Positions 1 through 7,114 of a DNA stretch of 54,890 bases are shown piece by piece (the stretch's first letter is position 1; every line of letters begins with the position of its first letter). The notes under the pieces are model-generated. The model was not told the origin of the DNA. It did no database searches and was given only the letters and a program-made list of their open reading frames with translations. The stretch spans positions 1 through 54,890 of the forward strand of contig CADBYC010000010.1 of the NCBI GenBank assembly GCA_902798755.1, given 5' to 3'. Source of the DNA: an uncultured Ruminococcus sp. Lineage in GTDB: Bacteria > Bacillota > Clostridia > Oscillospirales > Acutalibacteraceae. The position numbers and the translations under genes are program-made.

Positions 1-1
1 C

Positions 2-640
2 GTATGGATCTTCGGCGGCGACGGCTGGGCTTATGATATCGGCTTCGGCGGCGTAGACCACGTACTCGCTACCGGTGAGGACGTCAACATCATGGTATTT
101 GATACCGAGGTTTACTCCAATACCGGCGGTCAGGCTTCCAAGGCTTCCAACATCGGTCAGGTCGCTCAGTTCGCGGCAGCCGGTAAGGCGATCCAGAAGA
201 AGTCCCTCGCTGACATCGCGATCTCCTATGGCTACATCTATGTTGCTCAGATCGCTATGGGCGCCGATATGAACCAGACCCTCAAAGCGATCCAGGAAGC
301 AGAATCTTATCCGGGTCCGTCCCTGATCATCGGCTACGCTCCCTGCGAGATGCACTCCATCAAGGGCGGCATGCAGAACTGCCAGAAGGAAATGCAGCGC
401 GCTGTCGCTTGCGGCTACTGGAACAACTTCCGTTACGATCCCAGACTCAAGGCTGAGGGCAAGAACCCGTTCATCCTTGACTCTAAAGCTCCGAGTGAGT
501 CCTATCGTGACTTCATCATGAACGAGGCTCGTTACTCCGCTCTGACCCGTTCCTTCCCCGAGAGAGCCGAGGAGCTCTTCCAGAAGGCAGAAAAGACCGC
601 AGAAGCCCGCTTCGAGACCCTCACCGAGAGAGCGAAATAA
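2..640 (+). CDS. nifJ: Pyruvate:ferredoxin (flavodoxin) oxidoreductase, C-terminal part
   Basis: This is the 3' end of a gene that begins before the window; the frame is open from base 2. The product oxidises pyruvate with CoA to acetyl-CoA and CO2 and passes electrons to ferredoxin, a core step of anaerobic fermentation. The visible part starts in the thiamine-diphosphate-binding domain: GGDGWAYDIG, then DTEVYSNTGGQASK, both typical of single-chain PFOR. It continues with YPGPSLIIGYAPCEMH and the late cysteine in AVACGYW, which in the family helps hold an iron-sulfur cluster. About 212 residues are seen of a protein usually near 1170. The product supplies reduced ferredoxin, which a [FeFe]-hydrogenase (see hydE at the other end) could use. 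It is transcribed head-on to replication. Confidence 0.96.
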   Translation, partial: VWIFGGDGWAYDIGFGGVDHVLATGEDVNIMVFDTEVYSNTGGQASKASNIGQVAQFAAAGKAIQKKSLADIAISYGYIYVAQIAMGADMNQTLKAIQEAESYPGPSLIIGYAPCEMHSIKGGMQNCQKEMQRAVACGYWNNFRYDPRLKAEGKNPFILDSKAPSESYRDFIMNEARYSALTRSFPERAEELFQKAEKTAEARFETLTERAK

Positions 641-648
641 TATAGATT

Positions 649-692
649 GTCATTGCGAGGAGCAGCCCACGGCTGCGACGTAGCAATCTCAA
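649..692. repeat. Short palindromic repeat, family A
   Basis: One of about ten copies here of a short element with ends GTCATTGCGAGG and GGCAATCTCA (here TAGCAATCTCA) and a small variable core. It sits directly after nifJ. It could form a hairpin but has no T-run. Confidence 0.75.
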
Positions 693-707
693 CCTTATAA
701 AGAAATC

Positions 708-735
708 GATACCCCCGAGTTTCCTCGGGGGTATC
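708..735. terminator. Hairpin terminator after nifJ
   Basis: A 12-bp perfect stem, GATACCCCCGAG with CTCGGGGGTATC, and a 4-base loop, followed by TTGTTT. It ends nifJ transcription. Almost the same stem recurs at 1975-2006 after the next gene. The rest of the 641-958 gap holds the family A repeat and an AT-rich stretch with a possible TTGACT at 811-816; no well-spaced -10 was found. Confidence 0.75.
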
Positions 736-958
736 TTGTTTCTGACTTCTCTCAGATTGCGAATCCTTTGAACCATCGGGACGCCTCCGAAAAATGTATA
801 TGTCAGAGTATTGACTTTTAACCTGAAATAGATGAAAATATAATCACATATCAGATTTATGCTATACATTAAATATATAAGAGAAAAAAACAGTGAACCT
901 TTTCGATCGCTGAGTTGTATATATAATGAAAGACGTTCATCAACAGGAGGGAATTGAC

Positions 959-1957
959 ATGAAAAGAATCATCAAAAGTATGCTTTCCGCACTGCTCATA
1001 ACAGCCCTGCTGATCTCCCTTTTGACGATCAGCGCGGGCGCGGCGTTACCGCCCGCTCTTGTAGGCGATGTAAACTGTGACGACAGCGTTGATATCCTCG
1101 ATGTCACGCTGATCGAGCGTTATCTGATCGACAACGTGGTTTTTGTTGATCACCAAAAGGTGGTTGCGGATTTTGACAGAGACGGTGATATCTCCGTGAT
1201 CGACGCCACATGGATCCAGCGCAAGGAAGTAGGTATGACGATCCCTCAGGGTTACGGCGGCTTATTGAATCAGGATATTTTGGTAACGAGCTTCTACGCC
1301 GATTATGCATCCGGCAAAGCCGCGGCAGGTGTCCCCGTGACCTTTACCGCTCGGGCGAACTGCGGCGCAGAAGACTGCACCTATGCATTCTATATCGACG
1401 GCAAAATGATACAGGAGCGTTCAGAGGATAATACCTTTACTTACAGCTTTCCCGAGAGCGGAGATTATAACGTTGAGGTTAAAGCCTTTAACAAAGACGG
1501 TTTCAGTGAACTTTGTCCTTACCGGTATTTTGCAGATATCAACGATTCACCGTATCAACACGGTAATTACCATGTCGTCGACAGCTATCCGTATGATCAA
1601 CTCGGACTCGTGTCGGTCAATTGGATCGACTACGAATTCAGCCCCGAGCCGACATTAGAGGTTCGCGCGACAGGCGGTACAGCTCCGTACACCTACAGCT
1701 ATACGATCCTCGACCTTGACAGCGGAGAGAACTATTCAAAAGAATACTATGAAAAATTAGGCTGGCAGATGCTCTATGATAAGGACGAAAACCCCTATCT
1801 GTACCGTGATTTTTCCGAGAACAGCTCCCTGACGATCCCCGTTTTTGAGCTTGGTTTCAATTACACGCGCAGACTCGTCGTACAGGCAAAGGACGCCGAC
1901 GGCAACCTGACCGAAGCAAAAACCGTCATCATCGAAGATCAGTTGCTAATGGGATAA
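959..1957 (+). CDS. Secreted dockerin type I protein with C-terminal Ig/PKD-like region
   Basis: The start is the ATG at 959, 8 bases after AGGAGG; an in-frame upstream ATG at 926 has no comparable site. The 332-residue product begins with a signal peptide (MKRIIKSML, a hydrophobic stretch, then SAGAA). Next, at about residues 35-95, comes a dockerin pair of calcium-loop repeats: GDVNCDDSVDILDVTLIERY and DFDRDGDISVIDATWIQR. Dockerins bind cohesins on scaffoldin proteins. The remaining 230 residues look like one or two beta-sandwich (PKD or Ig-like) domains, with GVPVTFTARANC and SGDYNVEVKAFN. No catalytic motif is visible. The dockerin is N-terminal, unlike the C-terminal one at 52259-53260. 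The gene stands alone between two matching terminators. Function beyond cell-surface or complex attachment is not known. Confidence 0.85.
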   Translation: MKRIIKSMLSALLITALLISLLTISAGAALPPALVGDVNCDDSVDILDVTLIERYLIDNVVFVDHQKVVADFDRDGDISVIDATWIQRKEVGMTIPQGYGGLLNQDILVTSFYADYASGKAAAGVPVTFTARANCGAEDCTYAFYIDGKMIQERSEDNTFTYSFPESGDYNVEVKAFNKDGFSELCPYRYFADINDSPYQHGNYHVVDSYPYDQLGLVSVNWIDYEFSPEPTLEVRATGGTAPYTYSYTILDLDSGENYSKEYYEKLGWQMLYDKDENPYLYRDFSENSSLTIPVFELGFNYTRRLVVQAKDADGNLTEAKTVIIEDQLLMG

Positions 1958-1974
1958 GCTTTCACATGACGATC

Positions 1975-2010
1975 AATACCCCCGAGGAACAACCCTCGGG
2001 GGTATTTGTT
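1975..2010 (+). terminator. Hairpin terminator after the dockerin gene
   Basis: Stem AATACCCCCGAGG / CCTCGGGGGTATT, 13 bp, followed by TGTT. It lies 18 bases after the stop codon. The stem shares TACCCCCGAG with the terminator at 708-735. Confidence 0.8.
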
Positions 2011-2046
2011 ATATCCAACGAAACCAAGAAAAAGACACGCGTACCC

Positions 2047-2075
2047 TTGACAAAATCCACTCATAATGCGATAAT
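2047..2075 (+). promoter_or_regulatory. Likely valS promoter
   Basis: TTGACA at 2047-2052, a 17-base spacer and GATAAT at 2070-2075. It implies a leader of about 200 bases before valS, most of which is a family B repeat. No T-box stem or TGGNACC-type motif was seen in this leader. Confidence 0.55.
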
Positions 2076-2096
2076 ATATAGGTTAGAGTATGCCCA

Positions 2097-2254
2097 AGCC
2101 TTCCCCTTGAGGGGAAGGTGGGCTTTTCGGCTCAATAGCCGAAAAGGTCGGATGAGGTGGAAACCTTTCCGAATCAACAATTAAAGAGATGGAATGAAAG
2201 CCTTTCCACCTCATCCGTCACCTGTGGTGACACCTTCCCCTCAAGGGGAAGGCT
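2097..2254. repeat. Palindromic repeat, family B (copy 1, 158 bp)
   Basis: Ends are AGCCTTCCCCTTGAGGGGAA and its near complement at 2235-2254. Inner inverted parts are GGATGAGGTGGAAA and CTTTCCACCTCATCC, so the whole element folds back on itself. Other copies are at 8954-9166, 10485-10631 and 49574-49641. It lies in the valS leader, ending 24 bases before the start. No transposase is present. Confidence 0.85.
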
Positions 2255-2278
2255 AATACTACTAAGGAAGTGTATATC

Positions 2279-4972
2279 ATGGCAGAACTCAACAAGTCCT
2301 ACGACCCCAGACAGGTCGAGGACAGAATATATCAGTACTGGCTGGACAATAACTATTTCCACGCCGAAGTCAATCCCGACAAAAAGCCCTATTGTATCGT
2401 TATGCCGCCGCCCAACATCACCGGCCAGCTGCATATCGGTCACGCGCTGGACAACACCCTGCAGGATATCCTGATCCGCTGGCGCCGTATGCAGGGCTAC
2501 GAAGCTCTCTGGCTGCCCGGCACCGACCACGCCTCCATCGCCACCGAAGCGAAGATCGTCGAAGCCATGCGCAAGGAAGGACTCACCAAGGACGACCTCG
2601 GCCGTGAAAAGTTTCTCGAGCGCGCGTGGGACTGGAAGCGCGAGTACGGCGGTCGCATCACCAAGCAGTTCTGGAAGTTAGGCGTTTCCTGCGACTGGCA
2701 GCGCGAGCGCTTCACCATGGATGAGGGCTGCTCCAACGCCGTCAAAGAGGTTTTCGTCAAGCTCTATAACGAAGGTCTGATCTACCGCGGCAACCGCATG
2801 GTCAACTGGTGTCCGCATTGCTGTACTTCTATTTCCGACGCAGAGGTAGAGTACGAGCAGAAGAACGGCAATTTCTGGCATATCCTCTACCCCGTCAAGG
2901 AAACGGGCGAGATGCTCGAGATCGCTACCACCCGTCCCGAGACCATGCTCGGCGATACCGCCGTCGCCATCAACGTCGACGACGAGCGCTACAAGCACCT
3001 GCACGGCTGCCACGTTATTCTGCCGCTTCTTGATAAAGAGATCCCGATCGTCTGCGACGAGCACGCGGATATGGAAAAGGGCACGGGCGTCGTCAAGATC
3101 ACTCCCGCCCACGACCCCAACGACTTCGAGGTCGGTCTCCGTCACAGCCTGCCGATCGTCCGCTGCTTCACTTACGACGGTCACATGACAGGCGCCGAGG
3201 ACGTCGCCGCCTACGAAGAACTCAAAGCCAAGGGCAACCTTTCCGAGAATGAGCCCGAGGTACTCGACTGCGGCAAATACGCGGGCATGACCACCGACGA
3301 AGCCAGAAAGGCGATCGTCGCCGATCTGACCGAGTTAGGGCTTCTCAAAGAGATCGAGCCCCTCTCCCACGACGTCGGCACCTGCTACCGCTGCCACACC
3401 ACCATCGAGCCGATGGTAAGTAAGCAGTGGTTCGTCAAGATGGCGCCGCTTGCCAAGCCCGCCATCGAAGCCGTCAAGAAGGGCGACACTCAGTTTATCC
3501 CCAAGAGAAGTGAGAAGATCTACTTCAACTGGCTCGAAAATATCAAGGACTGGTGCATTTCCCGTCAGCTCTGGTGGGGTCACCGTATCCCCGTTTACTA
3601 CTGCGAGGATTGCGGCGAGATGGTCGTCAGCAAAACGCCTGTCGATACCTGCCCCAAGTGCGGCTCTAAGCACATGACCCAAGACCCCGACACTCTCGAT
3701 ACATGGTTCTCTTCGGCGCTGTGGCCGTTCTCGACCCTCGGCTGGCCGCTCGATACCGAAGAGCTGAAATACTTCTACCCCACCGATACCCTCGTCACCG
3801 GCTACGACATCATCTTCTTCTGGGTCGTCCGCATGATGTTCTCCGGTATCCACAACATGGGCGACGTACCGTTCCACACGGTATTCATTCACGGCCTGAT
3901 CCGTGACGAACAGGGCAGAAAAATGTCGAAATCCCTCGGCAACGGCGTTGACCCCATCGAGGTCATCGACAAGTACGGCGCCGACGCCCTGCGCTTCTTC
4001 CTCGCGACGGGCAACTCTCCCGGCAACGACATGCGCTACAGCGAGACCCGCGTCGAGAGCTGCCGCAACTTCGCGAACAAGCTCTACAACGCCAGCCGTT
4101 TCGTCCTGATGAACATCGAAGGTCATGATATCCCGCTCACCCTTCCCGATACTCTCAAGCTCGAGGACAAGTGGATCCTGTCCACCCTCAACACCCTCTG
4201 CAAGGACGTCACCGACAATCTCGAGAAATTCGAACTCGGTATCGCGGTTCAAAAGCTCTACGACTTCATCTGGGACTGCTTCTGCGACTGGTACATCGAG
4301 CTCAAAAAGACCGATCTCTACAGCGACGACGAGACCGCCGCGCAGAACGCCCGTCAGGTGCTCGTCTACGTTCTCGATAAGATCTTAAAGCTCCTGCATC
4401 CGTTCATGCCGTTCATCACCGAAGAGATCTGGCAGAACATCCCCCACGAAGGCGAGACCATCATGCGCGAGCAGTACCCCGAGTACACCGAGGCGCTCAA
4501 CTTCGCCGAACAAGCCGCTGATATGCAGAAGATCATGACCGCGATCACCGCGATCCGCACCCAGCGCAACGAGATGAACGTACCGCCTTCCAAGAAAGCG
4601 AAGCTCTACATTGCCACCAAGACTCCCGACACCTTCCGTCACGGCGTCGAATTCTTCCGCAAGCTCGCCTCCGCGAACGAGGTCGAGATCGGTACCGATT
4701 TCGAGATCGACGGCGCAGTGACCGTCGTCACCGAAGCGGCGAAGCTCTATATCCCGATGAACGAGCTGGTCGACATGGAAGCCGAGCGCAAGCGCCTGAA
4801 CAAGGAGCTCGAGCAGACCGAAAAGATGCTCAAGCAGGACGAGGGCAAGCTCTCGAATCCGGGCTTCATGGGCAAAGCTCCCGCCGCCGTTATTGAGAAG
4901 ATCAAGAATCAGGCAGAGCGCGAGCGCGAGAAGATCGCCCTGATCAAGGCCGCCATCGAAAACTTAAAATAA
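2279..4972 (+). CDS. valS: Valyl-tRNA synthetase
   Basis: Charges tRNA-Val with valine in the cytoplasm. The 897-residue product is the usual length. Class I signatures are visible: MPPPNITGQLHIGH with HIGH at residues 52-55, and GRKMSKSLGNG near residue 548. Between them lies the inserted editing domain (ATTRPETMLGDTAVA near 220, then cysteine pairs CYRCH and CEDC/CPKC suggesting a zinc-binding part). Anticodon-binding features follow, and the C-terminal 70 residues form a charged coiled-coil arm. The ATG at 2279 follows AAGGAAG by 8 bases; the in-frame GTG at 2270 lies on that site and is less likely. The gene runs head-on to replication and has a strongly C-ending codon style. Confidence 0.98.
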   Translation: MAELNKSYDPRQVEDRIYQYWLDNNYFHAEVNPDKKPYCIVMPPPNITGQLHIGHALDNTLQDILIRWRRMQGYEALWLPGTDHASIATEAKIVEAMRKEGLTKDDLGREKFLERAWDWKREYGGRITKQFWKLGVSCDWQRERFTMDEGCSNAVKEVFVKLYNEGLIYRGNRMVNWCPHCCTSISDAEVEYEQKNGNFWHILYPVKETGEMLEIATTRPETMLGDTAVAINVDDERYKHLHGCHVILPLLDKEIPIVCDEHADMEKGTGVVKITPAHDPNDFEVGLRHSLPIVRCFTYDGHMTGAEDVAAYEELKAKGNLSENEPEVLDCGKYAGMTTDEARKAIVADLTELGLLKEIEPLSHDVGTCYRCHTTIEPMVSKQWFVKMAPLAKPAIEAVKKGDTQFIPKRSEKIYFNWLENIKDWCISRQLWWGHRIPVYYCEDCGEMVVSKTPVDTCPKCGSKHMTQDPDTLDTWFSSALWPFSTLGWPLDTEELKYFYPTDTLVTGYDIIFFWVVRMMFSGIHNMGDVPFHTVFIHGLIRDEQGRKMSKSLGNGVDPIEVIDKYGADALRFFLATGNSPGNDMRYSETRVESCRNFANKLYNASRFVLMNIEGHDIPLTLPDTLKLEDKWILSTLNTLCKDVTDNLEKFELGIAVQKLYDFIWDCFCDWYIELKKTDLYSDDETAAQNARQVLVYVLDKILKLLHPFMPFITEEIWQNIPHEGETIMREQYPEYTEALNFAEQAADMQKIMTAITAIRTQRNEMNVPPSKKAKLYIATKTPDTFRHGVEFFRKLASANEVEIGTDFEIDGAVTVVTEAAKLYIPMNELVDMEAERKRLNKELEQTEKMLKQDEGKLSNPGFMGKAPAAVIEKIKNQAEREREKIALIKAAIENLK

Positions 4973-4986
4973 TCAACACAACAAAA

Positions 4987-5112
4987 GGGGCTGTGAAAAA
5001 CGCAGTCATTGCGAGGGCTTTAGCCCGTGGCAATCCCATAAAGGGGAGATAGATCCCTGAGGATTGCCGCGCCGCTTACTCCTCTCGATGATGAAGATTC
5101 TTTCACAGCCTC
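4987..5112 (+). terminator. Terminator-like stem split by a family A repeat
   Basis: GGGGCTGTGAAA (4987-4998) pairs with TTTCACAGCCTC (5101-5112), a 12-bp stem of the kind that ends many clostridial operons. About 100 bases, a family A repeat (from GTCATTGCGAGG at 5005 to about 5090), sit in the loop. Whether it still ends valS transcription is uncertain. Confidence 0.5.
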
Positions 5113-5140
5113 TTATATCCTATTTGAAAGGGTGATCCAT

Positions 5141-5716
5141 ATGAAAAATCTTTCCCGTATCATCGCCGTCCTCTGCCTTTTGGCGGCTCTCTCCCTCTCC
5201 GCCTGCGCCAAAGCGCCCGCAGAAACTCCCACCGAAGCCGCGGTAACAGCGACACAAACACCGACCCAATCCCCGACCGAAACTCCCGCAACAATCGCGC
5301 CGACCACAGCCCCCTCGACTGATGCACCCGCGCAGAACACCGCTGCCGAGCATCCGACCGACAGCGACCCCTCTCCCATCGCCCTCAGCGGCACCCGCTG
5401 GAACCTGAGCATGGTCTACGCGGACGGCGAGGAACAGCGCCCGAGCGTCCGTTACGGCTCCGTCATTCGTCAGACAGGCGCCTATATCTCCTTCAACAGC
5501 GACAACACCTTTAACTGCGTCTTAGGTCTCGTCGGCTGTACCGGCACTTATTCGACCTCTGACAGCGGCACGACCCTCCACATCACCACCCGCTATGATG
5601 GCACCTCCGAGAACGGCGAATCCTGTGACGAAAACACCGCCGTCACCATCGACCCCGAGACCCAGGTTCTCTCCTTCACCTTCAACAACGCAAAGCACGA
5701 GTTCATTCCCGACTGA
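5141..5716 (+). CDS. Putative lipoprotein with a small C-terminal beta domain
   Basis: The 191-residue product starts with a lipoprotein signal: a positively charged start, a hydrophobic stretch and the lipobox LSAC, with the modified cysteine at about residue 24. A 55-residue Thr/Pro/Ala-rich linker follows, then a domain beginning LSGTRWNLSMVYADGEEQ. That pattern of a tryptophan strand, GAYISFNSDNTFNC, and a GCTGTYS turn resembles lipocalin-like or META-like stress domains, but I do not recognise a named family. The ATG at 5141 follows GAAAGGG by a good spacing; a GTG at 5132 in frame is less likely. It is probably anchored outside the membrane. Its role is unknown. Confidence 0.75.
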   Translation: MKNLSRIIAVLCLLAALSLSACAKAPAETPTEAAVTATQTPTQSPTETPATIAPTTAPSTDAPAQNTAAEHPTDSDPSPIALSGTRWNLSMVYADGEEQRPSVRYGSVIRQTGAYISFNSDNTFNCVLGLVGCTGTYSTSDSGTTLHITTRYDGTSENGESCDENTAVTIDPETQVLSFTFNNAKHEFIPD

Positions 5717-5770
5717 ATTCCCGCTCCTAATTTAAATACATATTCATAACCAAAAATTCCGCATATAAAA

Positions 5771-5796
5771 ACGGCACGCTCAATCGAACGTGCCGT
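5771..5796. terminator. Two-way terminator between convergent lipoprotein genes
   Basis: Stem ACGGCACG / CGTGCCGT with a 10-base loop, A-run before and T-rich sequence after. It sits between convergent genes and can serve both. Confidence 0.7.
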
Positions 5797-5818
5797 CATT
5801 TATTTGCTTATTCAGCGA

Positions 5819-6607
5819 TCAGCTGATGTAATCGCCCTCGCCGTGGAAGTAGACCTTCGCGTCGTCAAAGCCGCCTTCGCCGTAGAAGCTGCATTCGCTT
5901 CTCTCGGTCGCGCCGGGCTTGATCTCAGAGTCGGAATCCTCACAGTAGCTGTAGTTGTGACCGACCAGCTGACCCTTGTTGTAGAAGAATACGTCATACC
6001 AAACGTACTTCGCGGGAGTCTTGCCGTTGTTGGTCAGGCTGACGATGACCTTGTTGGTCAGGATGCTGACGTCCATCGTAAGATCTTGGTCAACGGGAGC
6101 ATAGCTGCTCTCGGAAGAAACCACCTTGTACTCATAGGTGGTGAATACCTCGTCGCAGGAAAAGTCCTCGCATACGGTCGTGCCCTTGCCGACAGCGTCG
6201 ATCGAGTTGCTCGTAGTGCCCACGATCTTGCCCTCGGCGTTGAAGAAGTCGACGTTGATATCGAGGCTGCAATCCTTGCCGGAGTCGTTGGTGATCAGCA
6301 GGAAGATGGTCTTGCTGTATTCATCAAAGAAGGGGATGCCCTCTACCTTGATACCGTCGCTGACCTTGCTGTTCTTGGAAGCCTCAACCTTGACGTTGCT
6401 TCCCACGGGAGCGCTGCTGGTGTCCGCCGCGCTGTTGGTATTCGCCGCGCTGCTTGAAGAATCGACAACAGCATTATTCTGGTTGTTTTCCGCCGCGCTG
6501 GAAACAGGAGCGGGAGCGTCGCCGTTTTTGATGATCTTACGGCCGCAAGCGGTCAGAGCGGTCGCCGCCATCAAGATCGCGCATACGAGTGCGATTGCTT
6601 TTTTCAT
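5819..6607 (-). CDS. Putative lipoprotein, FxLYD-like extracellular domain
   Basis: The 262-residue product has a lipoprotein signal with lipobox LTAC (cysteine about residue 21), then a low-complexity Ser/Ala/Asn linker to about residue 75. The rest is a beta-rich domain with two parts: FLLITNDSGKDCSLDINVDF with FFNAEGKIVGT, and VIVSLTNNGKTPAKYVWYDV with FFYNKGQLVG. These repeated strands (an N-G-K turn, then F-Y/F-N-x-x-G) look like the FxLYD-type domains of Gram-positive surface lipoproteins. Start is ATG after GAGG on the minus strand. It is a single gene ending at the shared terminator at 5771. Substrate or partner is unknown. Confidence 0.75.
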   Translation of the reverse strand: MKKAIALVCAILMAATALTACGRKIIKNGDAPAPVSSAAENNQNNAVVDSSSSAANTNSAADTSSAPVGSNVKVEASKNSKVSDGIKVEGIPFFDEYSKTIFLLITNDSGKDCSLDINVDFFNAEGKIVGTTSNSIDAVGKGTTVCEDFSCDEVFTTYEYKVVSSESSYAPVDQDLTMDVSILTNKVIVSLTNNGKTPAKYVWYDVFFYNKGQLVGHNYSYCEDSDSEIKPGATERSECSFYGEGGFDDAKVYFHGEGDYIS

Positions 6608-6642
6608 CGTAAAAACCTCACTTTATTATTTTCTGATTCCTA

Positions 6643-6847
6643 ATACTAATCCTTAATAAAAACCTTTATCATCTATTGCGCTATATTTCGTATAGCTTTG
6701 TTGTCGTCGTCGTTCGCAGTACTCGGTAGGCATATCCGGTTGGTATGCCTTGACCTCGTGCCGCGACTCCTCCTCTCCCCACAACGCGAGGCGTTGTAGG
6801 GACCCCGGAAGTGACAGTGATTAAATCTTTTTATCAAGGATTAGTAT
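6643..6847. mobile_element. MITE-like element, family D copy 1, with a swapped core
   Basis: Perfect terminal inverted repeats ATACTAATCC / GGATTAGTAT, 205 bp apart. The left arm continues TTAATAAAAACCTTTATC, shared with 14914 onward; the right arm TTTTTATC mirrors it. The core (about 6706-6806) carries GGCATATCCGGTTGGTATGC and ACTCCTCCTCTCCCC, the core of the family E repeats at 10.8, 33.5 and 54.7 kb. No transposase. This element fills much of the 6608-7114 gap; the remainder (6850-7114) is AT-rich with only the aspS terminator. Confidence 0.75.
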
Positions 6848-6960
6848 AAATGAGAAATCAATATGAAACAGAAACGGTTGATAATCTTTCCGTTTCTTCT
6901 CGCTTGTATTATATCATCTCAGGTTTACTATCGCAATATGTCCGCAAAAAAACTGACAAA

Positions 6961-6996
6961 ATAACCTCAGAACACCATCGGCAGTCCTGAGGTTAT
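6961..6996 (-). terminator. aspS terminator
   Basis: Stem ATAACCTCAG / CTGAGGTTAT (10 bp). Read on the minus strand, it is followed by TTTTGTCAGTTTTTTT. It lies about 120 bases after the aspS stop. Confidence 0.7.
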
Positions 6997-7114
6997 GGTC
7001 ATTTTAGATAGTTAATATGGTCAATAATTATCTTTACGGCTGTTTTTTGCCTTTGTTCAGCGTATCATGAACAAACACAGTCGGCAAAATTGCCATATTT
7101 CCCGCGTTTGCTCC

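Noticed and set aside
926-958. Upstream ATG for the dockerin gene
   Set aside because: The AGGAGG lies after it and is well placed for the ATG at 959, where the signal peptide begins.
2076-2278. T-box riboswitch before valS
   Set aside because: No specifier stem or TGGNACC-type antiterminator motif; the leader is a family B repeat.
3335-4252. 305-residue minus-strand frame inside valS
   Set aside because: Shadow of valS, which is certain.
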